Source: Flavobacteriaceae bacterium (GTDB taxonomy: Bacteria; Bacteroidota; Bacteroidia; Flavobacteriales; Flavobacteriaceae). Taken from it: a stretch of DNA of 64,000 nucleotides. A program made the position numbers and the translations under genes. Positions 44,397 to 54,400 of the stretch are shown one piece after another. Under the pieces are notes generated by a model, which saw only the letters and a list, made by a program, of their open reading frames with translations, did no database searches and had not been told where the DNA came from. The first letter of the stretch is position 1, and every line of letters starts with the position of its first letter. The DNA is taken from contig CANKZI010000014.1 of NCBI GenBank assembly GCA_947488595.1, positions 1 through 64,000 on the forward strand, read 5' to 3'.

Positions 44397-46691
44397 ATGA
44401 AAACGAGTATTTCTAACATTATTTTATTATTTTTTGTTTGTTTTTCGACAACTTTGTCTGCACAATATATTGCAGTTGAGGAAAATTTTACGGCCCAGCA
44501 ATTGGTCGAAAATGTTTTAATCAACAATCCTTGTGTTGCAGTTTCTAACATTACAGTCAAAGGCATTGGAGTTGGAAGTGGCAAAAGTTTTGGTTATTTT
44601 TCACAAAATGGAAGTGCTTTTCCGTTTTTCGAAGGTGTAATTTTAAGTACCGGATTAGCAAGTTCTGCTGTTGGTCCAAATGATTCGATTTTGAGTGAAG
44701 GACCAACAACTTGGCTAGGCGATGCTGATTTGAATAAAGCACTCGACATTAGTGGTTCAATTAATGCTACGGTTTTAGAATTTGATTTTCTTCCGCTTGC
44801 TGGCAAAATCAGTTTCGATTACATCTTTTCGTCAGAGCAATACCTTTCAAATCCCTCTCCCAACCAATGTAATTTTACAGATGGTTTTGTTTTTCTATTA
44901 AAAGAAGCCAATTCAACTAATGAATATCAAAATTTAGCCCTTATTCCCGGCACGGATATTCAAGTAAAAATCAATACGGTTCGCGGTCCAAGCGAGAATT
45001 GTCCCGAAGCCAATGCAGCCTATTTTGGAGGTTTTAATGGTTTCGAGCATCCAACAAATTATAATGGACAAACCATTATAATGACCGCCGAAGCTAATGT
45101 TACACCAGGTGTTTTATACCACATTAAATTGGCAGTTGCCGATCAAGGTAATAATTTGTATGATTCGGCTATTTTCCTTGGAGGGGGTACTTTTAAAGTC
45201 GAAAAAAATTTGGGTGATGACCGTTTATTGGCTTCAGGAAATCCTATTTGTTTTGATGGTAATTTGAATCTTGATGCTACTGAACCGGGAATTAATAATA
45301 CCTACGAATGGTATCGAAACAATGTTTTACAAACGGAGAACACTGCTACTTTCAACGTTACAGAATCAGGTACCTACAAAGTAGAAGTTACCATTAACGG
45401 TTCTAGTTGTAAAATTCCAGGAGAAATAATCATCGAATATGCTCCAGAATTACTTCCAACGCAAGCGACGATTGTGCAATGTGATGAAGATAATGACGGA
45501 TTGACAATCTTCAATTTGTTAAAAGCCGACAGCCAAATTACAGCAAACGATAGCAGTTTGTTGAGCCCAACTTATTATGAAAACCAAAATGACGCAACAC
45601 CAATTCAAAACCCTACTGCTTATCAAACTACTGCGCCAAAAACAATCTACGCCCGTGTAACCAATACTTTCGGCTGTTTTGATTTTGTTGCCGTATTTTT
45701 GGAGATTTCAAATAATGCGATTACTTCGCCATTGCCAATTTTTACTTGTGATGGAGATGTAACGCAAGATGGATTGTTTCAATTTGATTTGGTTAATCAA
45801 GTGACTCCTGATATTTTATACAATTTACCATCGGGTTTGGTTGTCGAATATTATGATAATACGAGTGATGCGTTGTCACAAATTAATGCAATTCCCAATA
45901 TTTTTGAAAATACCATACCATTCAGTCAAACCATTTGGGCTCGGATTGTCAATGGCTCGGATTGTTACGGAATTGTACCCATACCATTGGTCGTAAACAC
46001 TTTTATTGCACCCGATTTTGATGATGAAGTTGTTTATTTGTGCGATGGAAAAAACAAAACAATTGGAGTCGCTTCGGGTTATTCGAGTTATAAATGGGAC
46101 AATGACACACATTCCACAACGCGAGAAATTACGATTGATACTGTGCGTGATTATAATGTTACAGTGACAGATAGTAACGGTTGCGAAGACACCAAAACAT
46201 TCATTATTCAGCCTTCGGTTATTGCCACAATTACCTCAATCGATGTTGATGATTTTAGAGGCAACGACAATACAATTACTGTAAACACAAGTGGTTCTGG
46301 AAAATATGAATTTTCGCTTGACGGCAATATTTACCAAAGTAGCAGTATTTTTTATGGCATCGGTCCGGGCGAATATACCGTTTATGTGAATGATAAAAAT
46401 GAATGTGGAACAGTTGAGCAACGTCTATTTGTTTTGGATTATCCCTCTTTTTTTACGCCCAATAATGATGGTTTTAATGATACTTGGCGGATACCTTTTT
46501 TACAGTTTTATCCAAAATCCAAAATAACGATTTTTGACCGTTACGGAAAAATAGTATATAATTTTAGTAGCATAGGAGAAGGGTGGGATGGTAATTTGAA
46601 CTCAAAACCACTGCCTTCAAACGATTACTGGTTTGTTATTGTACTTGAAAATGGTAGAACTGTCAAAGGACATTTCGCACTAAAAAGATAA
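44397..46691 (+). CDS. Choice-of-anchor L domain protein with T9SS type B sorting domain
   Basis: This 764-residue protein has a signal peptide ending LSAQ. The N-terminal 270 residues match the choice-of-anchor L region (NPCVAVSNITVKGIG, FFEGVILSTGLASS, FDYIFSSEQY). Ig-like and PKD-like segments follow. The last 90 residues are a type B domain: FFTPNNDGFNDTWRI, ITIFDRYGKIV, GWDGNLN and a final KGHFALKR. Type B domains route proteins through the T9SS to the surface or medium. It starts 16 bp after the ABC permease and ends 31 bp before the next, similar gene. Confidence 0.92.
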   Translation: MKTSISNIILLFFVCFSTTLSAQYIAVEENFTAQQLVENVLINNPCVAVSNITVKGIGVGSGKSFGYFSQNGSAFPFFEGVILSTGLASSAVGPNDSILSEGPTTWLGDADLNKALDISGSINATVLEFDFLPLAGKISFDYIFSSEQYLSNPSPNQCNFTDGFVFLLKEANSTNEYQNLALIPGTDIQVKINTVRGPSENCPEANAAYFGGFNGFEHPTNYNGQTIIMTAEANVTPGVLYHIKLAVADQGNNLYDSAIFLGGGTFKVEKNLGDDRLLASGNPICFDGNLNLDATEPGINNTYEWYRNNVLQTENTATFNVTESGTYKVEVTINGSSCKIPGEIIIEYAPELLPTQATIVQCDEDNDGLTIFNLLKADSQITANDSSLLSPTYYENQNDATPIQNPTAYQTTAPKTIYARVTNTFGCFDFVAVFLEISNNAITSPLPIFTCDGDVTQDGLFQFDLVNQVTPDILYNLPSGLVVEYYDNTSDALSQINAIPNIFENTIPFSQTIWARIVNGSDCYGIVPIPLVVNTFIAPDFDDEVVYLCDGKNKTIGVASGYSSYKWDNDTHSTTREITIDTVRDYNVTVTDSNGCEDTKTFIIQPSVIATITSIDVDDFRGNDNTITVNTSGSGKYEFSLDGNIYQSSSIFYGIGPGEYTVYVNDKNECGTVEQRLFVLDYPSFFTPNNDGFNDTWRIPFLQFYPKSKITIFDRYGKIVYNFSSIGEGWDGNLNSKPLPSNDYWFVIVLENGRTVKGHFALKR

Positions 46692-46722
46692 ATCGTTATA
46701 TTTGAAATCATTTAATTTTGCT

Positions 46723-49700
46723 ATGAAAAGAATCGTTGTTGTTTTGGTGTTTTTGTTTTCGATTAGTTGCTTTTCGCAATTTAGTAAAACCCACTATATT
46801 CCGCCATTATCCAACGCCAACACCCAAGCACCACAAGGACAATTTTTATATGTATCTTGTCCTAGTACAGAGCCTGTAAAATTTAAAATTATTGCTTTGG
46901 GTGGAGGCATTGTCAACGCAACAGTTAGCCGCGACAGTCCCTATTCATTTAGTATTGGTAATGGTTTTGATACCCAATTAATGGTCAGCGCTGCCAATGT
47001 CAGTAATGTTTTGAACAACAAAGGTTACATTATCGAAGCCGAAGATCTGGTTTATGTAACGGTACGATTGTCTACAACGGTCGAGAATTTTCAGGCTGGT
47101 GGATTGGTTTCAAAAGGCATAGCAGCACTTGGAACGGCTTTTAGAGTTGGCGCATTTACAAACGCTGAAACTGCTGTGACATCTGAAAATCACTATACTT
47201 TTGCAGCTATTTTGGCAACCGAAAACAATACGCTAGTTTCTTTTGACGACATCGATTTAGGTGTTTCTTTAATTAATAATACTGCGGCAGGAAGTTCCCC
47301 TCTACCTATATTGTTAAACCGTGGTGAGAGTTTTGTTATAGCCGTTCAAGGACCAAATAACGCCAATCGCGACGGATTAATTGGCATGCTAATTACCGCC
47401 GATAAACCCATCGCGGTAAATTGTGGGTCAATTGCCGGAACCAATGGCAATACTTCCAACTTGGATCTTGGTTTTGATCAAATCGTTGGTGCCGACAAAA
47501 TTGGTCAAGATTATATTTTTATCAAAGGCATCGGTCCCGATATTGTCGAAAGACCTTTGATAGTTGCCCACGAAGATAATACGCAAATTTTTTTAAATGG
47601 CGATTTTGCTACTCCCTTTGCCACATTGGATTTTGCAGGCGATTATGTTGCAATAAACGGTTCGCAATATGGTGCTAATGGTAATTTGTATGTATCAGCT
47701 TCAAAAAACGTTTTTGCTTACCAAGGGATTGGCGGTTCAGCAGAAACCGCAGAGATGCCACAAGCCAATCAAAACATGAGTTTTGTGCCGCCATTGAGCT
47801 GCCGAACACCAAAAATTATTGATAATATCCCGTTTATAAACCAAATTGGCGATAATCCGGGCTATATTGCTACGGTTGCGGTGGTGACCGAAACAGGTGC
47901 TGAACTTAATTTTTTAATTGATGAAGTAGCTTATACAATTGATAATTTGCCTCAAGCCATAACGGCAATTGGACCAAGTCCCGTTACCGGAAATGACAAT
48001 TATGTTACCTATGTTTTTCAAGGTTTAACTGGCAATGTCTCCTTATACTCAACCAAACAAGTTTATCTGTCCTATTTTGGATCGAGTGGTTTTGCTACAT
48101 ATGGTGGTTTTTATTCGGGTTTTACTTTCAAACCCGAAATTGCATTTAATCCAATAAGCACAGCCATTACGCTAGGTTGTATTCCAAATATTAATCTCTC
48201 AGTTAGCACATTGACTGCTTTTGATACTTTTCAGTGGTATTTTAATGATGTTTTGATTCAGGGTGCCACCGATAGAAACTATATTCCAATGGAAGTTCCA
48301 GATGGATTAGGTCCCGGTTTTTATAAAGTAATCGCCAGTATTTCGCAATGTAGTTTAGCCTTGCCCTCGGATAGTATTCCGGTGAGTTCATGTGCTGTAG
48401 ATTCAGATTCGGATACGATTATCGACAATATCGATACCGATATCGACAATGACGGATTAACCAATTGTTTTGAATCGTATGGTAATCTACCAATTGATTT
48501 ATCCGTTTCAAGCACTCAAACAATTGCAGTTGGTAATTATTCCAATTCATTTAACAATACTGCAACGAGTAGCTCTTTTATTGGCAATCCGGACGGTAGT
48601 TTTGTTTCAAAAGCAAGTGTAGGCATCAATAATTCCGTTACAAAAACATTGAATTTCACCAGTCCAATCAGTTTAAATTTAGCTTATGTTGCAACTGCAT
48701 TGGATAGCGATTTGCTGTCTTCCGAAGGTAATTTTGTGCTTCAAGTACCGGCAGACAAGACCATAACCGTACAGAATCCAGACGATCAGCTTTTAATCGA
48801 TACCAATTATGACGGAGTTTACGAAAGTGGTATCACTGAATTTTCATCCTTTGAAATCCGTTTTCGTCTGAATAGCGCAATTGCTTTGGCAGCAGGAAGT
48901 GGTACTTTTCAATTCAAAACCAATTTGGTTACTTCGTTCACTTACATCCATGAAAATCTTTCAGACATTGGCGATAACCGGGCTACGTTTTTATTAACAA
49001 CCAACTGTATTCCTAAAGATACCGACAACGATAGTATTCCTGATCAATTGGATTTTGATAGCGATAATGACGGCATTCCCGATGAAGTAGAAGCACTTGG
49101 AGCCAATTTTATACCTGTTGTCTTTGTTGATGATAATTCAAACGGCCAAAATGATGTGTATGAAGGAATTGTTGCCTTAGATACCGATTCCGATGACGTG
49201 GCCGATTGTATTGATTTGGACAGTGATAACGACGGGTTGTATGATTTATTGGAATCTCAAAGTAATGCTGTGGATGCCGATGGAAACGGAATTCTCGATG
49301 GTACTATTGCTAATTTTGGACAAAATGGTTTTTTAAATACATTAGAAACAGCACTTGATAGTGGCATTTTAAATTATACTATTGCCGAAACCGATGGTGT
49401 AGATGGAATTCCCAATTATATCGATTTGGATACTGATAATGACGGTTGTCTTGATGTTACAGAAGCTAGTTTTAACGATGCCAATTTTGATGGACAACTT
49501 GGTGATGCACCTTTGGATGTTGATGATAATGGTGTTGTAATTTCGAGTCCAAACGGTTATACAGTGCCTTCGAATAACAATTATTTAATTAATGGTTCTA
49601 TTATCATTAATACGCAACCACAAAATCAAAATGTTTGTCACGCTAATGTTGCTACTTTTTTTATCGATACCATTACTGCCGATACCTACCAATGGCAAGT

Positions 49701-51843
49701 CAGTACCAATACAATAGATTATAACAATCTTTCAGACAATGTGCAATATTCTGGTACAAATACAAATACTTTGGTCATTGCCAACATCGATCCAACAATG
49801 AGCGGTTATCGTTACAAAGTTATTTTGAACAGAGTTGGCAATTCCTGTGGGTTGCTATCTTCTAATGCGACTTTGACCGTTTTAGCACGACCTAACGTGC
49901 CTGCAAATATTACGCTCAAACAATGTGATGATGATTTAGATTTATTGACCAATTTTAACTTAACGCAGATTAATAATTTGATTTCGACAAATGCTGTTAA
50001 TGAAACGTTCAGGTATTTTAGTACTTCAACTGCTGCCGAAACCGCTGATACCGCTTTTGAAATTACAAGTCCAACAGTTTATAATAACAACGACGGGAAT
50101 ACGCTATTCGTCAGAGTTCAGAATGCTGATTTGTGTTTTAATGTGACGCAACTGAATCTCACCGTTTCGGCTACACAAATTCCAGCTGGAACTTCATGGT
50201 CTTTCGCTAGATGTGACGATTATATTGACGCTAACAATGATGATCGTGACGGAATTTCAGTTTTCGATTTTAGTTCAGTTACGGCTGACATCAATAACAA
50301 TATTTTGTCCAATAACTCAAATTATACGATTGCTTATTTTAAAAATGAAGCAGATGCATTAGCCGAAACCGATGCACAAGGTAATTCATTGGCGATTACC
50401 AATATTTCAAATTATAGGAATATCGGTTATCCTTCTCAACAATTTATTTGGGTTAGGATCGATAGTACTAATGACAATGCGTGTTTTGGACTTGGACCTT
50501 TCATCAATTTAACGGTAGAAGCATTGCCAATTGCCAATTTAGTTAGTATTCCAAGAGCTTGTGACCGAATAACAAATGATGCTGATACCGATTATTTTTT
50601 TGACACAAGTCTGATTGAAGCTACCGTTTTAAACGGACAAAGTAATGTTGATGTAACTTATTTTGATGCTAATGATAATGCTTTGCCAAGTCCCTTGCCG
50701 AATCCGTTTTTGACCACTTCGCAAACCATCCGGATCAGGGTTACTAATAAAATTACGGCGGATCCCAACGGTCCATGTTTTGACGAAACCATGCTTAATT
50801 TTATAGTTGATAGCCAGGCAGTGGCAAATCCGATTGTCGTACTTCCAATATGCGACGATTTGCCTTTGGATGATGATGGCTTTTCTAATTTTGATACCTC
50901 GACAATCGAATCCACATTAATTGGAAATCAAACAGGATTTGGATTTACAGTTGCCTATTTTGCAGAAGATGGCAGTGTTTTGCCCAGTCCGTTAGACAAT
51001 CCTTTCAATACCAAAACCCAAAATGTATTGGCTGTAGTTCAAAATCCATTGAATCCCAATTGTTTTGACCAAACAACCATTTCTTTTGTAGTCAATTCAT
51101 TACCAGATATCGAAGTAATTAATCCAGACGAAATTGTTATTTGTTTTGGTGTTCCTAATGCTAATGCTACACTCAATGCGGGTTTGCAATCAGGAGTTGC
51201 AAGCGATTATACTTTTGAATGGTCTAGAAATGGTGCCGTTATTCCGAGCGGTGTCTTGTACAATTTGACCGTCGACGAAGACGGTGTTTATACGGTAAAA
51301 GTCACCAATAAACTAACAGGCTGTTTTAGAATTAGAACCAATACTGTGGTTTATTCGCAAATTCCAACCATTGATACCATTGTGATAAAGGATTTGGTCG
51401 ATAATAATTCGGTCACCATTTTCCCGTTAGGATTGGGAACCTATGAATACAGTTTAGACAATCCCGAAGGTCCTTTTCAAGATAATCCATTTTTTGATAA
51501 TGTGAGCCCTGGTTTTCACGAGGTATTTATTAATGATACGAAAGGATGTGGTAGTGTTTCTCAACTGATTTCGGTAGTTGGAGCGCCTTTATTCTTTACA
51601 CCCAACGGCGATTCTTTTAACGATACTTGGAAGATAAAAGGAGTAAATCCTGTGTTTTATAAAAATTCTTCGGTTTTGATTTATGATCGTTTTGGCAAAT
51701 TAATGACCGAAATTCCGACAGGAAGCGACATAGGTTGGGATGGCACTTATAACGGAAATCCAATGCCAGCCGACGATTATTGGTATGTTTTATACTTAGA
51801 TGACGGAAGAATAGCACGCGGCCATTTTGCTTTAAAGCGTTAA
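46723..51843 (+). CDS. Giant T9SS type B surface protein
   Basis: This 1706-residue protein has a signal peptide ending CFSQ. Its first 480 residues form a large beta domain, then a calcium-binding thrombospondin type 3-like Asp-rich stretch begins (DSDSDTIIDNIDTDIDNDG and later DFDSDNDGIPDEVEA). Several Ig-like repeats separated by similar CDD-motif segments follow. The end is a type B sorting domain (FFTPNGDSFNDTW, YDRFGKLM, GWDGTYN, RGHFALKR) closely resembling that of the preceding gene. ATG 46723 directly starts the signal peptide. It is probably a gliding- or adhesion-related surface protein. Confidence 0.92.
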   Translation: MKRIVVVLVFLFSISCFSQFSKTHYIPPLSNANTQAPQGQFLYVSCPSTEPVKFKIIALGGGIVNATVSRDSPYSFSIGNGFDTQLMVSAANVSNVLNNKGYIIEAEDLVYVTVRLSTTVENFQAGGLVSKGIAALGTAFRVGAFTNAETAVTSENHYTFAAILATENNTLVSFDDIDLGVSLINNTAAGSSPLPILLNRGESFVIAVQGPNNANRDGLIGMLITADKPIAVNCGSIAGTNGNTSNLDLGFDQIVGADKIGQDYIFIKGIGPDIVERPLIVAHEDNTQIFLNGDFATPFATLDFAGDYVAINGSQYGANGNLYVSASKNVFAYQGIGGSAETAEMPQANQNMSFVPPLSCRTPKIIDNIPFINQIGDNPGYIATVAVVTETGAELNFLIDEVAYTIDNLPQAITAIGPSPVTGNDNYVTYVFQGLTGNVSLYSTKQVYLSYFGSSGFATYGGFYSGFTFKPEIAFNPISTAITLGCIPNINLSVSTLTAFDTFQWYFNDVLIQGATDRNYIPMEVPDGLGPGFYKVIASISQCSLALPSDSIPVSSCAVDSDSDTIIDNIDTDIDNDGLTNCFESYGNLPIDLSVSSTQTIAVGNYSNSFNNTATSSSFIGNPDGSFVSKASVGINNSVTKTLNFTSPISLNLAYVATALDSDLLSSEGNFVLQVPADKTITVQNPDDQLLIDTNYDGVYESGITEFSSFEIRFRLNSAIALAAGSGTFQFKTNLVTSFTYIHENLSDIGDNRATFLLTTNCIPKDTDNDSIPDQLDFDSDNDGIPDEVEALGANFIPVVFVDDNSNGQNDVYEGIVALDTDSDDVADCIDLDSDNDGLYDLLESQSNAVDADGNGILDGTIANFGQNGFLNTLETALDSGILNYTIAETDGVDGIPNYIDLDTDNDGCLDVTEASFNDANFDGQLGDAPLDVDDNGVVISSPNGYTVPSNNNYLINGSIIINTQPQNQNVCHANVATFFIDTITADTYQWQVSTNTIDYNNLSDNVQYSGTNTNTLVIANIDPTMSGYRYKVILNRVGNSCGLLSSNATLTVLARPNVPANITLKQCDDDLDLLTNFNLTQINNLISTNAVNETFRYFSTSTAAETADTAFEITSPTVYNNNDGNTLFVRVQNADLCFNVTQLNLTVSATQIPAGTSWSFARCDDYIDANNDDRDGISVFDFSSVTADINNNILSNNSNYTIAYFKNEADALAETDAQGNSLAITNISNYRNIGYPSQQFIWVRIDSTNDNACFGLGPFINLTVEALPIANLVSIPRACDRITNDADTDYFFDTSLIEATVLNGQSNVDVTYFDANDNALPSPLPNPFLTTSQTIRIRVTNKITADPNGPCFDETMLNFIVDSQAVANPIVVLPICDDLPLDDDGFSNFDTSTIESTLIGNQTGFGFTVAYFAEDGSVLPSPLDNPFNTKTQNVLAVVQNPLNPNCFDQTTISFVVNSLPDIEVINPDEIVICFGVPNANATLNAGLQSGVASDYTFEWSRNGAVIPSGVLYNLTVDEDGVYTVKVTNKLTGCFRIRTNTVVYSQIPTIDTIVIKDLVDNNSVTIFPLGLGTYEYSLDNPEGPFQDNPFFDNVSPGFHEVFINDTKGCGSVSQLISVVGAPLFFTPNGDSFNDTWKIKGVNPVFYKNSSVLIYDRFGKLMTEIPTGSDIGWDGTYNGNPMPADDYWYVLYLDDGRIARGHFALKR

Positions 51844-51861
51844 ATGATAATTCATAAAAAC

Positions 51862-51890
51862 AAAAAAGCTGTCCAGAGACAGCTTTTTTT
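51862..51890. terminator. Bidirectional terminator
   Basis: AAAAAGCTGTC and GACAGCTTTTT form a perfect stem with a tight loop. It ends the giant surface protein gene and overlaps the end of the convergent purA gene. Confidence 0.92.
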
Positions 51891-53160
51891 ATTTCAATAT
51901 GGTTTGTTTTCTATCGGGTCCTACCGAAACAATTTTGATAGGAACGCCCACTTCATTTTCTATGAATTCGATGTATTCTTTTAAAGAGGTTGGCAATTCA
52001 TTGTAGGTGGTCATTCCGGTTAAATCGGCGTGCCAGCCTTTGAATTCTTTAAAAATTGGCGTTACATTTTCGGGCTCAATGTTGTAAGGTAAATGGTTGA
52101 TTTCTTCGCCTTTGTAGGCATAAGCCGTAGCGACTTTTAAAGTTTTAAAACCAGACAGTACATCGCCTTTCATCATCATTAATTGGGTGACGCCATTGAC
52201 TTGAATTGCGTATTTTAGTGCAACTAAGTCCAACCAACCACAACGTCTTTGTCTTCCGGTAACCGAGCCAAACTCGTTGCCAACACTTGCCATTGTTGCG
52301 CCATCTTCGTCAAATAATTCTGTCGGAAAAGGTCCACTACCCACTCGTGTCGTATAAGCTTTAAAAATGCCATAAACTTCACCGATTTTGTTGGGCGCAA
52401 TTCCTAATCCTGTACAAGCACCCGCTGCTGTTGTATTGGATGAAGTAACAAACGGATACGTTCCGAAATCAACATCCAAAAGCGAGCCTTGTGCACCTTC
52501 GGCAAGAATCGTTTTTCCTGATTTTTGGGCTTGGTATAAATATTCTTCACTGTCGATAAAAGTCAATTTTTTCAGTTCTTCAACGGCTTCAAAAAATTCT
52601 TTTTCGAGTTCTTGTAAATTATATTGAATGGCAACATCATAAAACTGAATCATGGCTTCGTGTTTGTCAGCCAATTGTCGGTAGCGTGTTTCAAAATCAT
52701 CCAATTCTAAATCGCCCACACGCAGTCCATTGCGACCTGTTTTGTCCATATAGGTTGGTCCAATTCCTTTGAGTGTTGAACCAATTTTTGCTTTGCCTTT
52801 TGACGCTTCAGACGCGGCATCAAGCAAACGGTGTGTTGGTAATATAAGATGTGCTTTTCGCGAAATAATCAAGCGTGAGTGGATATCTATATTGAACTTT
52901 GCCAATCCTTCGATTTCTTTTTGAAAGACAACAGGGTCAATTACGACGCCATTTCCTATTACATTTATCGAGTTTTCATGAAAAATACCAGACGGAATCG
53001 TTCTTAAAACATGTTTGATTCCATCAAATTCTAATGTATGTCCAGCATTTGGTCCGCCTTGAAAACGGGCAATGATATCGTATTTTGAGGTCAATACGTC
53101 AACAATTTTACCTTTGCCTTCATCGCCCCATTGTAATCCTAATAATAAATCTACGTTCAT
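51889..53160 (-). CDS. purA: Adenylosuccinate synthetase
   Basis: This 423-residue enzyme joins IMP and aspartate with GTP in AMP synthesis. LGLQWGDEGKGKIVD near residues 7-21 is the GTP-binding signature, and QGGPNAGHTL, GPTYMDKTGRNGLRVGDL and TGRQRRCGWLD follow. The length is typical. It lies 35 bp after the Fur-family gene and is probably co-transcribed. Confidence 0.98.
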   Translation of the reverse strand: MNVDLLLGLQWGDEGKGKIVDVLTSKYDIIARFQGGPNAGHTLEFDGIKHVLRTIPSGIFHENSINVIGNGVVIDPVVFQKEIEGLAKFNIDIHSRLIISRKAHLILPTHRLLDAASEASKGKAKIGSTLKGIGPTYMDKTGRNGLRVGDLELDDFETRYRQLADKHEAMIQFYDVAIQYNLQELEKEFFEAVEELKKLTFIDSEEYLYQAQKSGKTILAEGAQGSLLDVDFGTYPFVTSSNTTAAGACTGLGIAPNKIGEVYGIFKAYTTRVGSGPFPTELFDEDGATMASVGNEFGSVTGRQRRCGWLDLVALKYAIQVNGVTQLMMMKGDVLSGFKTLKVATAYAYKGEEINHLPYNIEPENVTPIFKEFKGWHADLTGMTTYNELPTSLKEYIEFIENEVGVPIKIVSVGPDRKQTILK

Positions 53161-53195
53161 TTTTTGTGTTGTTTGTTTTTCAGACAGGTAGTGTT

Positions 53196-53654
53196 TTATA
53201 GTTCCATTTTTTTATTACCATACAAATACAAAGAGTGATTGGTAATTTCAATGTCAAAAATTTCTTCGATGGTTTTTTTTATCATTTGGATGCGTGGATC
53301 GCAAAACTCAATGACTTCGCCAGTATCTGTCATTATAATATGATCGTGTTGTTTATCGAAATAAGATTTTTCATAATGTGCTTGGTTTTGTCCAAATTGG
53401 TGTTTGCGAACCAGAGCACAATCCAAAAGCAATTCGATGGTATTGTATAAAGTGGCACGACTGACGCGGTAGTTTTTATTTTTCATTTTGAGATACAGGT
53501 GCTCTATATCAAAATGTTCTTCGCTATCATATATTTCCTGAAGAATTGCATAACGCTCAGGAGTTTTTCGATGTCCTTTGTTTTCGAGGTATTTTGTAAA
53601 AACATTTTTTACAATTTCCTGATTTTTGCTGTTATCAACGGATATTAGTGTCAT
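53196..53654 (-). CDS. Fur-family transcriptional regulator
   Basis: This 152-residue protein has the winged helix ([20 protein letters not shown], then [18 protein letters not shown]) and the metal-binding [20 protein letters not shown] region. Only one Cys occurs there and no C-terminal CXXC pair, so the structural zinc site of classical Fur is incomplete. ATG 53654 is preferred to an earlier start at 53690. It heads a unit with purA. The effector metal is unknown. Confidence 0.9.
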   Translation of the reverse strand: MTLISVDNSKNQEIVKNVFTKYLENKGHRKTPERYAILQEIYDSEEHFDIEHLYLKMKNKNYRVSRATLYNTIELLLDCALVRKHQFGQNQAHYEKSYFDKQHDHIIMTDTGEVIEFCDPRIQMIKKTIEEIFDIEITNHSLYLYGNKKMEL

Positions 53655-53825
53655 AGTTCGCAAATATAAGGAAATGTTGTAGAGTGACAAAGTTTTATTC
53701 TTGTAATGAAGTAAAAGGATTATTGTAAAAATTGAGAATTACTAAAACAAAAATGGAATTTAAAATACTTGAAAAAAACTGCTACAGCGAAAATATTGCT
53801 TGTTTAAACCGTACAAAAAAATAAA

Positions 53826-53857
53826 TTTGGACACGATACCAATATTGTTTAGGTTTG
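53826..53857 (+). promoter_or_regulatory. Near-consensus promoter of the small lipoprotein
   Basis: TTTG (53826-53829) and TAGGTTTG (53850-53857) are separated by exactly 20 bp, a full match to the Bacteroidota TTTG/TAnnTTTG pattern. A second possible promoter, TTG at 53800-53802 and TAAATTTG at 53822-53829 with 19 bp between, overlaps it. Confidence 0.7.
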
Positions 53858-53878
53858 TTAAAACTTTTTATATCAGTT

Positions 53879-54316
53879 ATGAAAAAAACAATTTTAGCTG
53901 CCGTACTTTTTTTTACGGTATTTTTATCAAATAGTTGTACTGGTTCTGGCGATGAAATTACAAATAATAACAAGATAAGGTTAGTGGTCGATGGACTGTC
54001 CAAGAACTTTAGTGTTGTCAGTGTCAATACAACTAACCCAGAAACCATTACTCTTTTCGGGCAAATTAACGGTTCGCTTCTTGAAACTGTAGAAATTATC
54101 GTTTACAAAAATGTGACCGGAAACAGCGCGATTCCCAACATAATTTTCACCCAAAATGATATTATTTTTTATAGTGATATCGGATCAAACGTATCCACAA
54201 ATGTATCGGCTAACGGAACCGACCGCAAACTTAAGGGCTCCTTTCAAGGCACTTTTAGGTCATTAAGCAATGGTTCTAAGATTGTTAGTAACGGGTCTTT
54301 TAATGTCAGTTATTGA
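53879..54316 (+). CDS. Small lipoprotein of unknown function
   Basis: This 145-residue protein has a lipobox SNSC near residue 20, then TGSGDE. The mature part is Asn-, Ser- and Thr-rich with a beta pattern and no Cys. An earlier start at 53855 only adds residues before the signal peptide, and it would lie inside the promoter. The gene is alone between Fur/purA and the RelA/SpoT gene. The family is not recognised. Confidence 0.8.
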   Translation: MKKTILAAVLFFTVFLSNSCTGSGDEITNNNKIRLVVDGLSKNFSVVSVNTTNPETITLFGQINGSLLETVEIIVYKNVTGNSAIPNIIFTQNDIIFYSDIGSNVSTNVSANGTDRKLKGSFQGTFRSLSNGSKIVSNGSFNVSY

Positions 54317-54400
54317 ATTATTGTAACTTAGTTTACGCCTAACAAACTATTTTTAACAAATGCTATTCGTATATTACGAAATTGAAAATATATTAGACCA

